Assembly (NCBI RefSeq): GCF_024166365.1
Contig: NC_064837.1
Location: forward strand, 79,851,553-79,915,552
From: Elephas maximus indicus
Taxonomy: Eukaryota; Chordata; Mammalia; Proboscidea; Elephantidae
Direction of reading: 5' to 3'
Length of the DNA: 64,000 nucleotides
The translations under genes and the position numbers were made by a program. Positions 10,663 to 21,990 of this stretch are shown here, one piece after another. A model generated the notes under the pieces. It made no database searches and was not told the DNA's origin. It saw only the letters and a program-made list of their open reading frames with translations. Position 1 is the first letter of the stretch, and every line of letters starts with the position of its first letter.

Positions 10663-10955
10663 TCCGCGGAGGAAGCGCCCGAGTCGACAATAACAAACGG
10701 AGCCGAGCGACGGAGACCGCGACCCTGCCGACCCTCCTTGCTGCCTCCCGCGTCCCCGGCCGTCCGGGCCCCTCGGCTCTGCCCGGCCCCTGCTCCCGCG
10801 CCCGCCTCAGAGCCGGGGGGCCTGACTGCGCGCCCTCGCCGCCCGGCCCCTCCCGCTCGCCCGCCGCCGAGTGCCGGGACGCCGACGGTTGTGTCGGTTG
10901 GCAGAGCCGAATGGGCGGTTGGTAGCCGCCGCCGAGGACGAGTCGGCGGCGGAAG

Positions 10956-11017
10956 ATGGTGCCGGGGGCCTCGGGCTTTGCTGTTGCCGCCGCTGGCGGA
11001 GGAGGAGGCGTTTCCGG
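10956..11017 (+). CDS. Candidate first coding exon (or 5' leader) of an unidentified host gene
   Basis: I do not recognise this gene. The ATG at 10956 has a strong Kozak context (A at -3, G at +4). The frame stays open for 20 codons plus two bases to the donor CCGG|GTGAGT at 11018. The predicted N-terminus begins MVPGASGFAV, then three alanines and five consecutive glycines, typical of GC-rich first exons and without a recognisable domain or signal peptide. The ATG also falls inside an 'aagatggtg' YY1-like motif, which often sits just downstream of start sites, so it could be a leader element and not the true start. Spliced directly to the candidate exon at 57818, the frame reaches a stop after 43 codons in total, so the piece may be a short upstream ORF, or intervening coding exons may have been missed. 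The transcription start is not determined. Confidence 0.5.
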
Positions 11018-11023
11018 GTGAGT
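11018..11023 (+). promoter_or_regulatory. Consensus 5' splice site
   Basis: GTGAGT after CCGG inside the CpG island. It is the best donor in the island and orients the host gene on the + strand. Confidence 0.65.
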
Positions 11024-11400
11024 GCCGCCTGTCTCATCCCCTGCCCCCATCTGGGCAGCACGGCCGGCGGCAAGCCGGGCCGGGGGCGCCGGGGCTGCAG
11101 TCACCTCCCCACTGGCCCGGGGCCCGGCCCATGGCATTTGTGCAAGTTCGCGGACCCCCAGACCCCAGCGCGACGGTCTTTGTGGAGACCAGGCGTCCGC
11201 GTCGACCCCCGGGTGCGGGAGGCGTTCTCCGTTGGTCTCGGGTCCCTGCCAGTGCCACCGCCTGTCAGGACCCGGCAGAGGGCGAGGCACGCCCAGAACC
11301 CCGGGACGCACCCTTCCTCGCTGTCAGCACTGCAAGGGCTCAACCCTGATGGGCTCAGACTTTGGAAACCGCGGAGTGGAGTTGGCTGAGGCCGGGCGAA

Positions 11401-11861
11401 GCGCATGGGGTGGGAAGAACCGAGAGACAGTGTCTTTGTCCCGACCCTGGAGTGCGAGGATCGGTGTAAAGTTACTTTTAGGAATGACTCAGCCTCTGTC
11501 AGCCCCACTGATAGATTTGGGATGGAGTGTGGATGCGTTTCACAACTGCCTTGGTAGAAACAAAACCCATTAACTGACATGAGAAATGGCAGCTTTTGAG
11601 TGGAATACCTCTGTAGTAGTCTTTCCAGCGCCTGGTGGATGTGCCGTGTTTACTGTTTATGGTTTCGTAATCTACTCTTTGCCGTCATGACTCTTTAAAG
11701 TGTGCTCATCCCTTGAAGTGGTGCAGGCCTAGGTGTTAAGGAAGACAAACGTGCTCAGTGTTTATAGAGTCACGTTGCTATGAGACATGCAGCTGGACGG
11801 GGAGGTTCTCAAGTTTACATAGAGAAGTGATTTGGGCCACATTAAATGTGCCTTTTTTCCC
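11401..11861. other. Start of the inferred intron, no feature recognised
   Basis: GC content falls towards background. No repeat or exon is supported. Confidence 0.45.
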
Positions 11862-12010
11862 GTTTTTATTTTTATAATTTTTTGTTGTTGAGAATATACA
11901 TAGCAAAACATACAACAATTCAACAGTTTCTGTATGGACAGTTCAGTGACATTGATTACATTCTTTGAGGTGTGCAGCCATTCTCACCCTCCTTTCCTGA
12001 GTTTTTAAGT
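11862..12010 (-). mobile_element. L1-type LINE 3' end fragment
   Basis: 'gagaatatacatagcaaaac', 'caacaattcaacagtttct' and 'gtgacattgattacattct' match the start of the longer copies at 5515 and 13928. Severely truncated. Confidence 0.7.
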
Positions 12011-12194
12011 GTGCCTATCTTTCTGACCATGTATTGTGTAGTTTCTCAGTTTTTGTGTGTTGATAGTATTGTGGGACTTACATGATTTACCCAAAGGGTT
12101 TAAAGGTCAGCAACTCTAGGAATTTAGGAGACTACTTTTATTTTAAATAGACTTAAATCAGTGTTTTATCGAGAATATTATCATTATATATCAT

Positions 12195-12690
12195 ACAGGG
12201 TGTCTTAGTCATCTAGTGCTGCTGTAACAGAAAAGTGAATGGTTTTAACAAAGAGAAATTTATTTCCTCACAGTAAAGTAGGCCAAAAGTCCAAATTCAG
12301 GGCATCAGCTCCAGGGGAAGACATTGTCTCTCATCAGTGTTCCCTTGGACTAGGAGCTTCTCCATGCAGGGACCCCAGGTCCAAAGAATGTGCTCTGCTC
12401 CTGGCACTTTTTTCTTGGTGGTATGAGGTCCCCCTGTCTCTCTGCTGCCTTCTCTCTCTTATATCTCAAGAGATGGCATCAAGACACAGCCCAGTCTCCT
12501 AGTTTGAGTCCTGCCTCACTAACACACCTGCCACCCATCCTCCCTCAATAACATCACAGAGGCAGGATTTACAGTATACAGGAAAATCACATCAGATGAA
12601 AAAATGGTGGATAATCACCTAGTACCAGGAATCATTGCCCAGCCAAACTGAGACATACATTTTTGGGGGAGACATGATTCAACCCATGAC
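12195..12690. mobile_element. LTR-like interspersed repeat (family A/B core)
   Basis: A block from 'tgtcttagtcatctagtgct' to 'gattcaacccatgac'. Its middle ('aggagcttctccatgcaggg', 'accccaggtccaaagaatg', 'tcttggtggtatgaggtcc') is clearly related to 30060-30160 and 59515-59605. Length and layout suggest a solo LTR or MaLR-type element. The family is not assigned. Confidence 0.6.
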
Positions 12691-13245
12691 CCAGGGAACC
12701 CTTCCAACTCTGGTCAGATATTACTATCAGAAGGGCGATGCTGATTTATTTACTTATTTGTGATTATTTGATATTTTAAGGGGACCGTTGCTAGATGTTT
12801 GGAAATATTTTTGCTTTTAATGTAGCAGTATTCGCAGGACATATTTTCTCAGTATCATTCCTGTCACGTTTTAATGGTCACAGTTGGTTTTAAACCTAGG
12901 TAATTTTTGAATAGAGCTAGGACTGCTTTAGGCAAATAACGTTTATGTTGATAAATCTCTGTTAATTGGAGGTTGGATGTAGACTCAGCCATGTTTTTTA
13001 ACAGCTTTATTGAGATATAGTTTACATACTATACAGTTCACTCATTTAAAGTGTACAGTTCAATGGTTATTAGTATATTGACAGGTTAGCGCAACCAACG
13101 TGAGTGTCAATTTTACAACATTTTCACCATCTCAAAAAGAAACCCCGTACACTTTGGCTGTCACTCCCTCTATCCCTGCAACCACTAATCTACTTTCTGT
13201 CTGTAGATTTCCCTCTTCTGGACATTTCATTTTGGTTTGGTATCA

Positions 13246-13412
13246 GAGGAAACTCTGGTGGCGTAGTGGTTAAGTGCTACAACTGCCAACCAAAAGGTCG
13301 GCAGTTCGAACCCACCAGGCGCTCCTTGGAAACCCTAGGGGCCAGTTCTACTCTGTCTTATAGGGTCACTATGAGCCAGAATTGACTCAACAGCAATGAG
13401 GTTTTTTTTGGC
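13246..13412 (+). mobile_element. AfroSINE, short variant, in an older L1
   Basis: Head 'aactctggtggcgtagtggt', 'ggcagttcgaacccaccagg' and tail 'tatgagccagaattgactca'. 10-bp target duplication TTTGGTATCA at 13236-13245 and 13413-13422. Confidence 0.93.
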
Positions 13413-13601
13413 TTTGGTATCATAGACTATGTGGTCTTTTGTGACTGGCGTCTTTCAAGGTTCATCCGTATTGTAGCACAGATAAACACTTTATTCCTTT
13501 TTATTACTGTATAATATAAATATACTACATTTTGTTTATCCATTGGTCAGTTGATGGATGTTTGGATTGTTTGCACTGTTGGGCAACTATGAATTAAAAA
13601 A

Positions 13602-13775
13602 AAACAATCCCGGTTACCTTTGAGTCGATTCTGACTCATGGTGACCTCATGTTGGTCAGAGCAGAACATGAGGTCCAGAGGATTTTCAGTGGCTGATTTT
13701 TTAGGGCACTTCTGGGTAGACTCAAACCTACCATCTTTTTGGTTAGCAAAGAGGGCATCATCCAGGGACTTTGCT
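13602..13775 (-). mobile_element. AfroSINE, diverged long variant
   Basis: Reverse-strand tail 'cctttgagtcgattctgac', 'ctcaaacctaccatctttt' and 'ggttagcaaagagggcatca'. It lies in inverted orientation 190 bp from the SINE at 13246. Confidence 0.75.
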
Positions 13776-15001
13776 GTAAACATTAGTTCACAGATTTTTG
13801 TCATTCTCTTGTTCACATACATAGGAGTGGAATGGCAGGATCATATAGTAACTATGTTTAACTGTTCTGGGAACTGGCAGACTGTTTTCCAAAGTCACTG
13901 CACTATTTTGCATTGTTATCAGACCACTTTTTTTTTTTTCTTTTTCTGAAGTTTAGTTTATTGTTGTCGTTGGGAATATACACAGCAAAACAAAGAAAAT
14001 ACCATTCAACAATTTCTACATGTACAGTTTAGTGACATTGATTACATTCTTCAAGTTGTGCAACCATTCTCACCCTCCTTTTCTGAGTTGTTAATCCCTC
14101 ATTAACACAAACTGCCCCCTAATCTTTGGAGTTGTCTTTGTCAATTTGATCCCATATCAATAGTTCTTAAAAGAGCATAATGCTCAAGGCAAACATTTTT
14201 TACTGGTTAAGCTAAACTATTACTTTGTTTTAAGACTTCAGGGGATTATTTTTTGATTTAAGGTTTAAAGATTCTCTCAGGGCAATAGTTTAAGGGATTT
14301 CGTCCAGCCTCCATGGCTCCGGAAAGTCTAGAGTCCATGAGAATTTGAAATTGTCTTCTGCATTTTTCCCCTTATGATCAGGATTCTTCGATGGAGTTTT
14401 GAATCAGAAATGTTCAGTAATGGTAGCTGGGCACCATCCAGTTCTTCTAGTGGCAAAGAAAGAGGTTGTTCATGGAGGCAATTAGCTACCCTTCTATTTC
14501 CTCCTATTCCTGACTCTCCTTCTTCCTCTGTTGCTCCCTGCGAATAGAGACCAATTGCTGTGCCTTGGATGGTCCCTTACAAGCTTTTAAGACCCCAGGC
14601 ACTATGCAGGGAACTAGAAGATAGAACAGAAACACTGAACACCTTATTAGGTAAATTAACTGGGATATACCGTGAGACCTCCAAACTAAGGAACCAGATC
14701 CCCTGAGGTGTTTGGTTGTATGTAAGCAGGCTCAGCAGCTACTCTTCGCTTTTCCTCTCTCTTTTTTTTTTTTTTTTGTCGTTGTCTATCACACAACTTT
14801 TGCCAGTTCACCTTTTAACAGGTATACTACTTATGACAGCAATTACAATAATCAGCTGTGTACCCTACTCTTAATCAATGAGATATTTCCATTATTGTTA
14901 ACCCCCCTTTCCCTCTCACTCCCATCCCTGGTAACCACTATTAAGCTTTGGTCTGTATACATCTGCCTGTTTTCATTTTACATAAGTGACAATATGTGTC
15001 T

Positions 15002-15693
15002 TTTTTTTTTTTTTAACTGTGCTTTAAGTGAAAGTTTACAGTTCAAGTCAGTTTCTCATACATAAAAACTTATGAACACATTGTTATGTGACCCTAGTTG
15101 CTCTCGCCGTAATGTGACAGCACACTCCTCTCCACCCTGTGTTTCCTGTGTCCATTCACACTGTGCCCCTCTACCTTCTCATCTCGCCTCTGGACAGGAG
15201 CTGCCCACTTAGTCTCATGTGTCTTCTTGAGCTAAGAAGAAGACTCCTTACCGGTATCATTTTATGTCTAATAGTTCAGTCTGATCTTTGCCTGAAGAAT
15301 TGGCTTTGGGAATGGTCTTAGCTTTGGGCTAACAGAGTCCGCGGGCTATGTCTTCTGGGGTCCCTACAGTCTCAGACCATTAAGCCAGATCTTTTTACTA
15401 GAATTTGAGTTCTGCACCCCACTTTTCACTTGCTCCATCATGGACCCTCTATTGTGTTTCTGGTCAGGGTGGTCATTGATGGTAGCCAGGTACAATCTAG
15501 TTCTGGTCTCAGGCTGATAGAATCTCTGGTTTATGTGGCCGTTTTTATCTCTTGGGCTCACATTTACCTTGTGTCTTTGGTGTTCTTCGTTATTCTTTGC
15601 TCCAGGTGGCTCGGACCAATTGATGCGTCTTAGATGGCCGCTCGTTAGCGTTTAAGACCCTAGACACCCCTCACCAAAGTGGGATGCAGAACA
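15002..15693 (-). mobile_element. 5'-truncated L1, 3' UTR only
   Basis: Poly-T at 15001-15014, then the L1 3' end 'tgctttaagtgaaagtttac' and a 3' UTR collinear with that of the next L1 (15694-16400) but clearly diverged from it. It ends at 'gggatgcagaaca', where the following L1 begins. Confidence 0.8.
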
Positions 15694-16739
15694 TTTTTTT
15701 TTTTTTGTAATTTTTATTGTACTTTAAGTGAAAGTTTACAAACCAAGTCAGTCTCTCGTACAAAAACTTTTATACACCTTGCTGTATACTTCTACTTGCT
15801 CTCACTCTAATGAGACAATACACTCCTTCCCTTCACTCTCTATTTTGGTGTCCCTTCAGCCAGCTTCTGCCTCACTCTGACCTCTCATCTCTTCTCCAGA
15901 CAGGAGCTGCCCACATAGTCTCGTGCATCTACTTGATCCAAGGAGCTCATTCTTCACCAGTATCATTTTCTATCCCAGTCCAGTCTAATCCCTGCCCAAA
16001 GAGTTGGCTTTGCGAATGGTTCCTGTCTTGGGCTAACAGAAGATCTGGGGACCATGACCTCTGGGGTCCTTCTAGTCTCAGTCAGACCATTAAGTCTGGT
16101 GTTTTTACCAGAATTTGGGGTCTGCATCCCACTGCTCTCCTGCTCCCTCAGGGGTTCTCTGTTGTCTTCCCTGTCAGGGCAGTCATTGGTTGTAGCTGGG
16201 CACCATCTAGTTCTGGTTTCAGGCTGATTTAGTCTCTGGTTTATGTGGCCCTTTCTGTCTCTTGGGCTCGTAATATCCTTGTGTCTTTGGTGTTGTTCAT
16301 TCTTCTTTGTTCCAGGTGGGTTGAGACCCATTGATGCATTTTAGATGGCAGCTTGCTAACTTTTAAGACCCCAGACTCCTCTGTCCAAAGTGGGATGCAA
16401 AATGTTTTCTTAATAGATTTAATTATGCCATTTAACTTAGATGTCCCCTGAAACCATGGTCTCCAGACCTCTGCCTCTGCTATGCTGGCCTTCTGAGCAT
16501 TCAGTTTATTCAGGAAACTTCTTTTGGTTTAGTCCAGTTGTGTTGACCTCTCCTGTACTGTGTGTTGTTTTTCGCGTCATATAATATAGTTCTTATCAAC
16601 TATCTGATTTGTGAAAACCCACTCCCTCCCTCCCTTCCTGCTCTCGTAGCCATCAAAGAATATTTTCTCCTCTGCCTAAACTTTTTCGAGTTCTTATAAT
16701 AGTGGTCTCATACAATATGTGTCCTTTGGCAGCTGACTA

Positions 16740-19700
16740 ATTTCACTCAGCATGATGCCTTCCAGATATCTCTATGTTATGAAATGTTTCAAGGATTCAT
16801 CATTGTGTAGTATTCCATTGTGTGAATATACCATAATATATTTATTCATCCATTGATGGGCAACTTGGTTGCTTCCATCTTTTTGCTGTTGTAAACAGTG
16901 CTGCAGTGAACATGAGTGTGCATGTATCTGTTTGTGTAAAGGCACTTATTTCTCTAGGATATATTCCAAGGAGTGGGGTCACTGGATGGTACGGTAGTTC
17001 TGTTTTTAGCTTTTTAAGGAAGCGCGAAATCGATTTCCAAAGTGGTTGTACCATTTGACATTCCCACCAGCAGTGTCTAAGTGTTCCAGTCTCTCCACAG
17101 CCTCTCCAACGTTTATTGTATTTTTTGGTTTAGTGCCAGCCTTGTTGGAGTGAGACGGAATCTCATTGTAGTTTTGACTTGCATTTCTCCAATGGCTAGT
17201 GATTGTGAGCATTTTCTCATGTACCTGAATGTCTTCTTTAGTGAAGTGCCTATTCGTATCCTTCGCCCATTTTTTAATTGGGTTATTTGTCTTTTTGTAG
17301 TTGAGTTTTTGCAGTATCTTGTGGATTTTAGAGATCAGGCGCTGATCAGAAATGTCGTAGCTAAAAACTTTTTCCCAGTCTGTAGGTAATTTTTTTACTC
17401 TCTTGGTGAAGTCTTTGGATGAGCGTAGGTGTTTGATTTTTAGGAGCTCCCAGTTATCTAGTTTCTCTTAATGTTTTGTATACTGTTTATGCCGTGTTTT
17501 AGGGCTTCTAGCATTGTCCCTATTTTTTTCTTCCATGATCTTTATTGTTTTAGATTTTATTTTTAGGTCTTTGATCCATTTTGAGTTAGTTTTTGTGCAT
17601 GGTGTGAGGTATGGGTCTTGTTTCATTTTTTTGCAGATAGATATCCATTTATGCGAGTGCCATTTGTTAAAGACACTGTCTTCCCCCATTTAACTGACTT
17701 TGCGCCTTTGTCAAATATAAGCTGTTCATATGTGGACGGATTTATGTCTGGATTCTCAGTTCTGTTCTGTTGGTCTATGTGTCTGTCGTTGTACCACTCC
17801 CAGGCTGTTTTGATTACTGTGGTGGTATAAAAAAATTACTGTGGTGGTATAATAGGTTCTAAAATCTGGTAGTATGAGGTCCCCCACTTTGTCCTTCTTT
17901 TTCAGTAATGCTTTATTTATCCAGGGCCTCTTCCCTTTCCATGTGAAGTTGGTGATTAGTTTCTCCATCTCATTAAAAAATGCCATTGGAATTTGGATTG
18001 AAATTGCATTGTATCTGTAGATCCCTTTTGGTAGAATAGGCATTTTCACAATGTTGAACCTTCCTGTCCATGAGCAGTGTATGTTTTTCCACATATGTAG
18101 GTCTCTTTTAGTTTCTTGCGGTATTGTCTTGTAGTTTTCTTTGTATAGGTCTCTGGTTAGATTTATTCCTAAGTATTTCATCTTCTTGGGGCTTTCGTAA
18201 ATGGTATGGATTTGGTAATTCCTCTTCTACATTCTCTTTGTCGTTGTAGAAGAATCCAACGGATTTTTGTATGTTTATCTCGTATCCTAATATTTTGCTG
18301 AACTCTTCTATTAGTTCCAGTAATTTTCTTGTGGATTCTTTAAGATTTTCTGTGTATAAGTCATATCATCTGCAGATAGGGATACTTTTACTTCTTGCCA
18401 GTTTGGATGTTGGTATTGGACTTGTCAGATGCCTTTTCCGTCTCAATTAATAAGATCATGTAGTTCTTGTCTTATGAGATGGATTACATTGATTGTTTTT
18501 CATATGTTGAACCATCCCTGCATACCTGGTATGAATCATGGTGAATTATTTTTCTGATATGTTGTTGAATTCTATTGGCTAGAATTTGTTGAGGATTTTT
18601 GTCTCTAAGTTCAGAGGAAAATTGTTCTAAAATTTTCTTTATTTGTGGTGTCTTTACTGGGTTTTAGTATCAGGGTTATGCTGGTTTCATAGAATGAGTT
18701 TGGGAGTATTCCATCCTTTTCTATGCTCTGAAATACCTTTAGCAGTAGCGATGTTAACTCTTCTGTGAAAGTTTAGTAGAATTCTCCAGTGAAGTCATCA
18801 AGGTCAGGGCTTCTTTTGTTGGTAGTTTTTTAATTATGTTTTCAATTTCTGCTTTTGTTATAGGTTTGTTTAGTCATTCTACCTCCGTTTGTAGTAGTTT
18901 AGGTAGTGTGTTTCTAAGAAATTGGTCTATTTCCTATTTTCAAATTTGTTAGAGTACAGTTTTTCATAGTATTCTGTTAAGTTTCTCTTAATTTCTGATG
19001 GTTCTGTTGTTATATTGCCCATCACATTTCTTATTCTGATTATTTGTTTCCTCTGCTGTTTTCTTTTGTCACTTTAGCCCCTGGTTTCTTGATTTTGTTG
19101 ATCGTTTCAAAGAATCAGCTTTTGATCTTGTTAACTGTGAATTGTTTTTGTATTCTGTATTTCATTTAATTCTGCTCTAATTTTTACTATTTGCTTTCTT
19201 CTGGTGCCTGAGGGCTTCTTTTCCTGCTGCCTTTCATTTGTTTGAGTTGTAGGGTTAATTCTTTGATTTTGGCCCTTCTTTTTGGATGTGTGCATTCATC
19301 GGTATAAATTGAGCTCTGAGCACTGTTTTTGCTGTGTTCCAAAGGTTCTGGCAGAAAGTCTTTTCATTCTCATTTGATTCTATTTTTTTTTTTTTTTATT
19401 CCATTCTTAATTTCCTCTGTAACCCAGTAGTTTTTGAGCAAGGTGTTCTTCAGTTTCCATGTGTTTGATTTCTTTTTCCTTGCTTTTTCTGTTTTCAATT
19501 TCTACTTTTTACCTTTGTGGTTAGAAAAGATGCTTTTTAGTATTTCAGTGTTTTGGATTCTTTGAAGGCTTGCTTTGTGGCCTAATATGTGGTCTGTTCT
19601 GGAGAATATTGTTCTATGTGTGTTGGAAAAGAAAGGATACTTGGCTGCTCAAGTTGGTTAATTGTGGCATTTAAATCTTCCATGTCTTCATTGGGAAACC

Positions 19701-20330
19701 ATGGTGGCGTAGTGGCTAAGTGCTATGGCTGCTAACTGAAGGGTTGGCAGTTCGAATCCTCCAGGCGCTCCTTGGAAACTATGGGGCAGTTCTACTCTGT
19801 CCTGTAGGGTCGCTATGAATTGAAATAGACTCGACGGCACTGGGTTTGGTTTTGGTTTGGTATGTGTTTATTGAGCTTCTTTTTGGATGTTCTGTCTTGC
19901 CCCAAAAGTGTGTTTGAAGGTTTCCTACTGTTATTGTGGAGCTGTTTGTTTCTCTTTTCAGTGCTATTAGAGTTTGTTTTATGTATTTTGGAGCCCTGTC
20001 ATTGGGTGCATAAATATTTATTATGATTATGTCCCCCCGGTATATTGACTCTTTGATTGTTATATAGTATTCTTCCTTATCCTTTCAAGTGGATTTAATT
20101 TTAGAGTCTATTTTGCCAGAAATTATTATTGCCACTCCTGCTCTTTTTTGATTGTTGTTTGCTTGATGTATTTTTTCCATCCTTTGAGTTTTAGTTTGTG
20201 TCTTTAAGCCTTAGGCATGTCTCTTGTAGGCATCACATGGATGGATTGTGTTTTTTTAATCCATTCTGTCACTCTGTCTCTTTTTTGGTGCGTTTAGTCT
20301 ATTTATATTCGGCATAATTATTGATAGTTA
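16740..20330 (-). pseudogene. L1 ORF2 (endonuclease/reverse transcriptase), broken
   Basis: Fragments match ORF2 in order on the reverse strand: endonuclease region near 19600-20300, reverse transcriptase near 18200-19000, '[15 protein letters not shown]' at 18130-18181, '[14 protein letters not shown]' near 18010-18060, and the C-terminal 'WKSISRFLKKLKTELPYHP' near 16980-17050. At 18365-18395 the polymerase motif reads S-A-D-D where L1 normally has F-A-D-D; the two catalytic aspartates remain but the flanking aromatic is lost. Multiple stops and frameshifts and an AfroSINE at 19693-19860 interrupt it. The usual ORF2 length of about 1,270 residues is consistent with the span. Confidence 0.85.
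19693..19860 (+). mobile_element. AfroSINE, short variant, inside L1 ORF2
   Basis: Head 'aaccatggtggcgtagtggc', 'ggcagttcgaatcctccagg' and tail 'tagactcgacggcactggg'. It splits the L1 endonuclease region, so it is younger than that L1. Confidence 0.93.
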
Positions 20331-20869
20331 TGAGTTTAGTGCTGTCATTTTGGTATCTTTTTTTGTGTTTTGCTGAGTTTTTTTGTTCCGCTTAATTTTC
20401 TGCTCCGAGTCATTTTTCTTTCTATATTTTCTTTTCCTCTTTTACCTTGTTGTTGATTTTGTATTTGCTGAGTCTGTTTTTTTTTATTTTTTAATTTTGA
20501 TGTGTAGGATTGTTTCCTCTGTGGTTACCCTAATATTTACCCCAATTTTTCTAAGTTTAAACTAGTCTTTTATTTTTTTGTATTGCTTTGACATCCTCTC
20601 CTTATGAAAGATCTGTGACTGCGTTTTTTAGTTCCTCTTTTTTGTTTTAATGTTGTCCTCTTTTATAAAATGACGTCTCTGTTTCCCTGTTCCGAGCGTT
20701 TTAGCTTTGATTTATTGTTGTGATTTCCCTGTGTGGGTTGGCATCTGGTTACTGTGTCCTGTCTTCTGGTTTTGGGTTGTTATCTGATGTTACTGGCTTT
20801 CTAGCCAGAGGACTCTGTGTAGTATTTCTTGTAATTTTGGTTTGTTTTTTGCAAATTTTCTAAACTTCT

Positions 20870-21990
20870 GTTTGTCTGGAATTGTCTTAATTTCACCGTC
20901 ATATTTTAGAGACAGCTTTGTTGGACGTATGAGTCTTGGCTGACAGTTTTTTCCCTCAAGGCTTTGTGTAGGTCACCCCATTGCCTTCTTGCCTGCTTGG
21001 TTTCTGCTGAGTAACCTGAGCTTAGTCTTACTGACCCTCCTTTGTAGATGACTTTTTGTTTATCCCTAGCTGCTCGTAAAATTCTCACTGTATCTTTGAT
21101 TTTGACAAATTTGATTCTGATATGCCTTGGTGACCCTTTTGGGATCTACCTCGTGTGGGGTTCGATGAGCATCTTGGATAGATACCTTCTCGTCTTTTAT
21201 GATATCAGGAAGCTTTCCGCCAACACATCTTCAACAGTCTCTCTGTTTTCTGCTGTCTCCCCACGTTCTGGTGCTGCAGCCACTCGTGGGTTATTCCTCT
21301 CGGTAGAGTCCCACATAATTCTTAGGGTTTCTTAACTTTTTTAAACATCCTGCTTTCTATTGATTTTTCCTCAAATACGTTGGTGTCAGTTGCTTTATAT
21401 TCGGCCTCACTAACTCTGAGTTCCGTTTCCTCAATTCTGCTCCTTCGACTTTCTGTTTATTGAGTTGCCTGATTCTGAAGTTTTATTGTTAAACTTCCGG
21501 GTTTCTGTTTGCTGTCTCTTTATGGATTTTTGCAGCCTTTTGAATTTGCCATTATGTTCCTCTCTAATGTTCTTAAGTTCCTCTCTTGCTTTGTCTGTGT
21601 GCTGCTTGACTTGTTCCGCATTTTGCCTGATGTCCTTCCTGATCTCTTGAAGAGTTCTTATGTTGATCTTTTGTATTCTACCTTCGGTACTTCCAGGAAG
21701 TTCTCCTCATCCAAAAGATTTCTTGATTCTTTGTTTTAGAAGCTTTCTGAAGTCATCATGGTCTGTCTCTTTATGTGACTTAATATTGACTGTTGTCTCC
21801 GAGCCATCAGCAAGTTATTGTATTTACCTATTTTATGTTTGCGCTTACTGTGTCCTAGCTTCTTATTTTGATACGCCCAAATAGGCTGCTTGAGTGATCT
21901 AGCTTGATTATTGGTACCTTTGAGGCTCTCCTGCCCTGTCAGCAGGTGGTTAGAGTTGGTACTAGGTATGCAAGCCCAGGAGTCCATTTA
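20870..21990 (-). pseudogene. L1 ORF1 (RNA-binding protein), broken
   Basis: Reverse-strand fragments such as 'YSAETKQARRQWGDL' near 20980-21030 match the C-terminal domain of L1 ORF1 and correspond to 'YSAETMQARRQWDDI' in the L1 at 37.1 kb. The N-terminal half, a coiled coil in the family, is scattered over several frames near 21400-21900. Confidence 0.75.

Larger units (their letters stand above)
10100..11400. promoter_or_regulatory. CpG island, promoter of a host gene
   Basis: A sharply GC-rich, CpG-dense stretch, especially 10350-11330, in otherwise AT-rich DNA, with no repeat insertion across about 1.3 kb. It contains GC boxes, two ZNF143-like motifs (10556-10567, 10651-10662), a YY1-like motif at 10953-10960, and a first exon ending in a consensus donor at 11018. 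Such islands normally mark TATA-less promoters of widely expressed genes. Long open frames on both strands here (up to 276 codons, Pro/Arg/Ala/Gly-rich) are expected from the low stop-codon frequency of GC-rich DNA and are not taken as genes. Transcription may be bidirectional; nothing recognised on the minus strand supports or excludes this. Confidence 0.9.
12995..13925 (-). mobile_element. Old L1 LINE 3' region and ORF2 end, split by two SINEs
   Basis: L1 sequence appears in three pieces: 12995-13245 ('agctttattgagatatagtt'), 13423-13600 ('gtggtcttttgtgactggcg') and 13776-13925 ('ttcacatacataggagtgga'). The two interruptions are AfroSINEs at 13246 and 13602. No frame survives. Confidence 0.75.

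Noticed and set aside
10956..11017. USP47 as the host gene, because its protein also starts MVPG
   Set aside because: The residues after the first four do not match what I recall of that protein. Four residues are too few.
10275..11580. Long overlapping open frames on both strands (up to 276 codons)
   Set aside because: They lie in the CpG island, where stop codons are rare, and give low-complexity Pro/Arg/Ala/Gly protein in many frames at once, with no domain.
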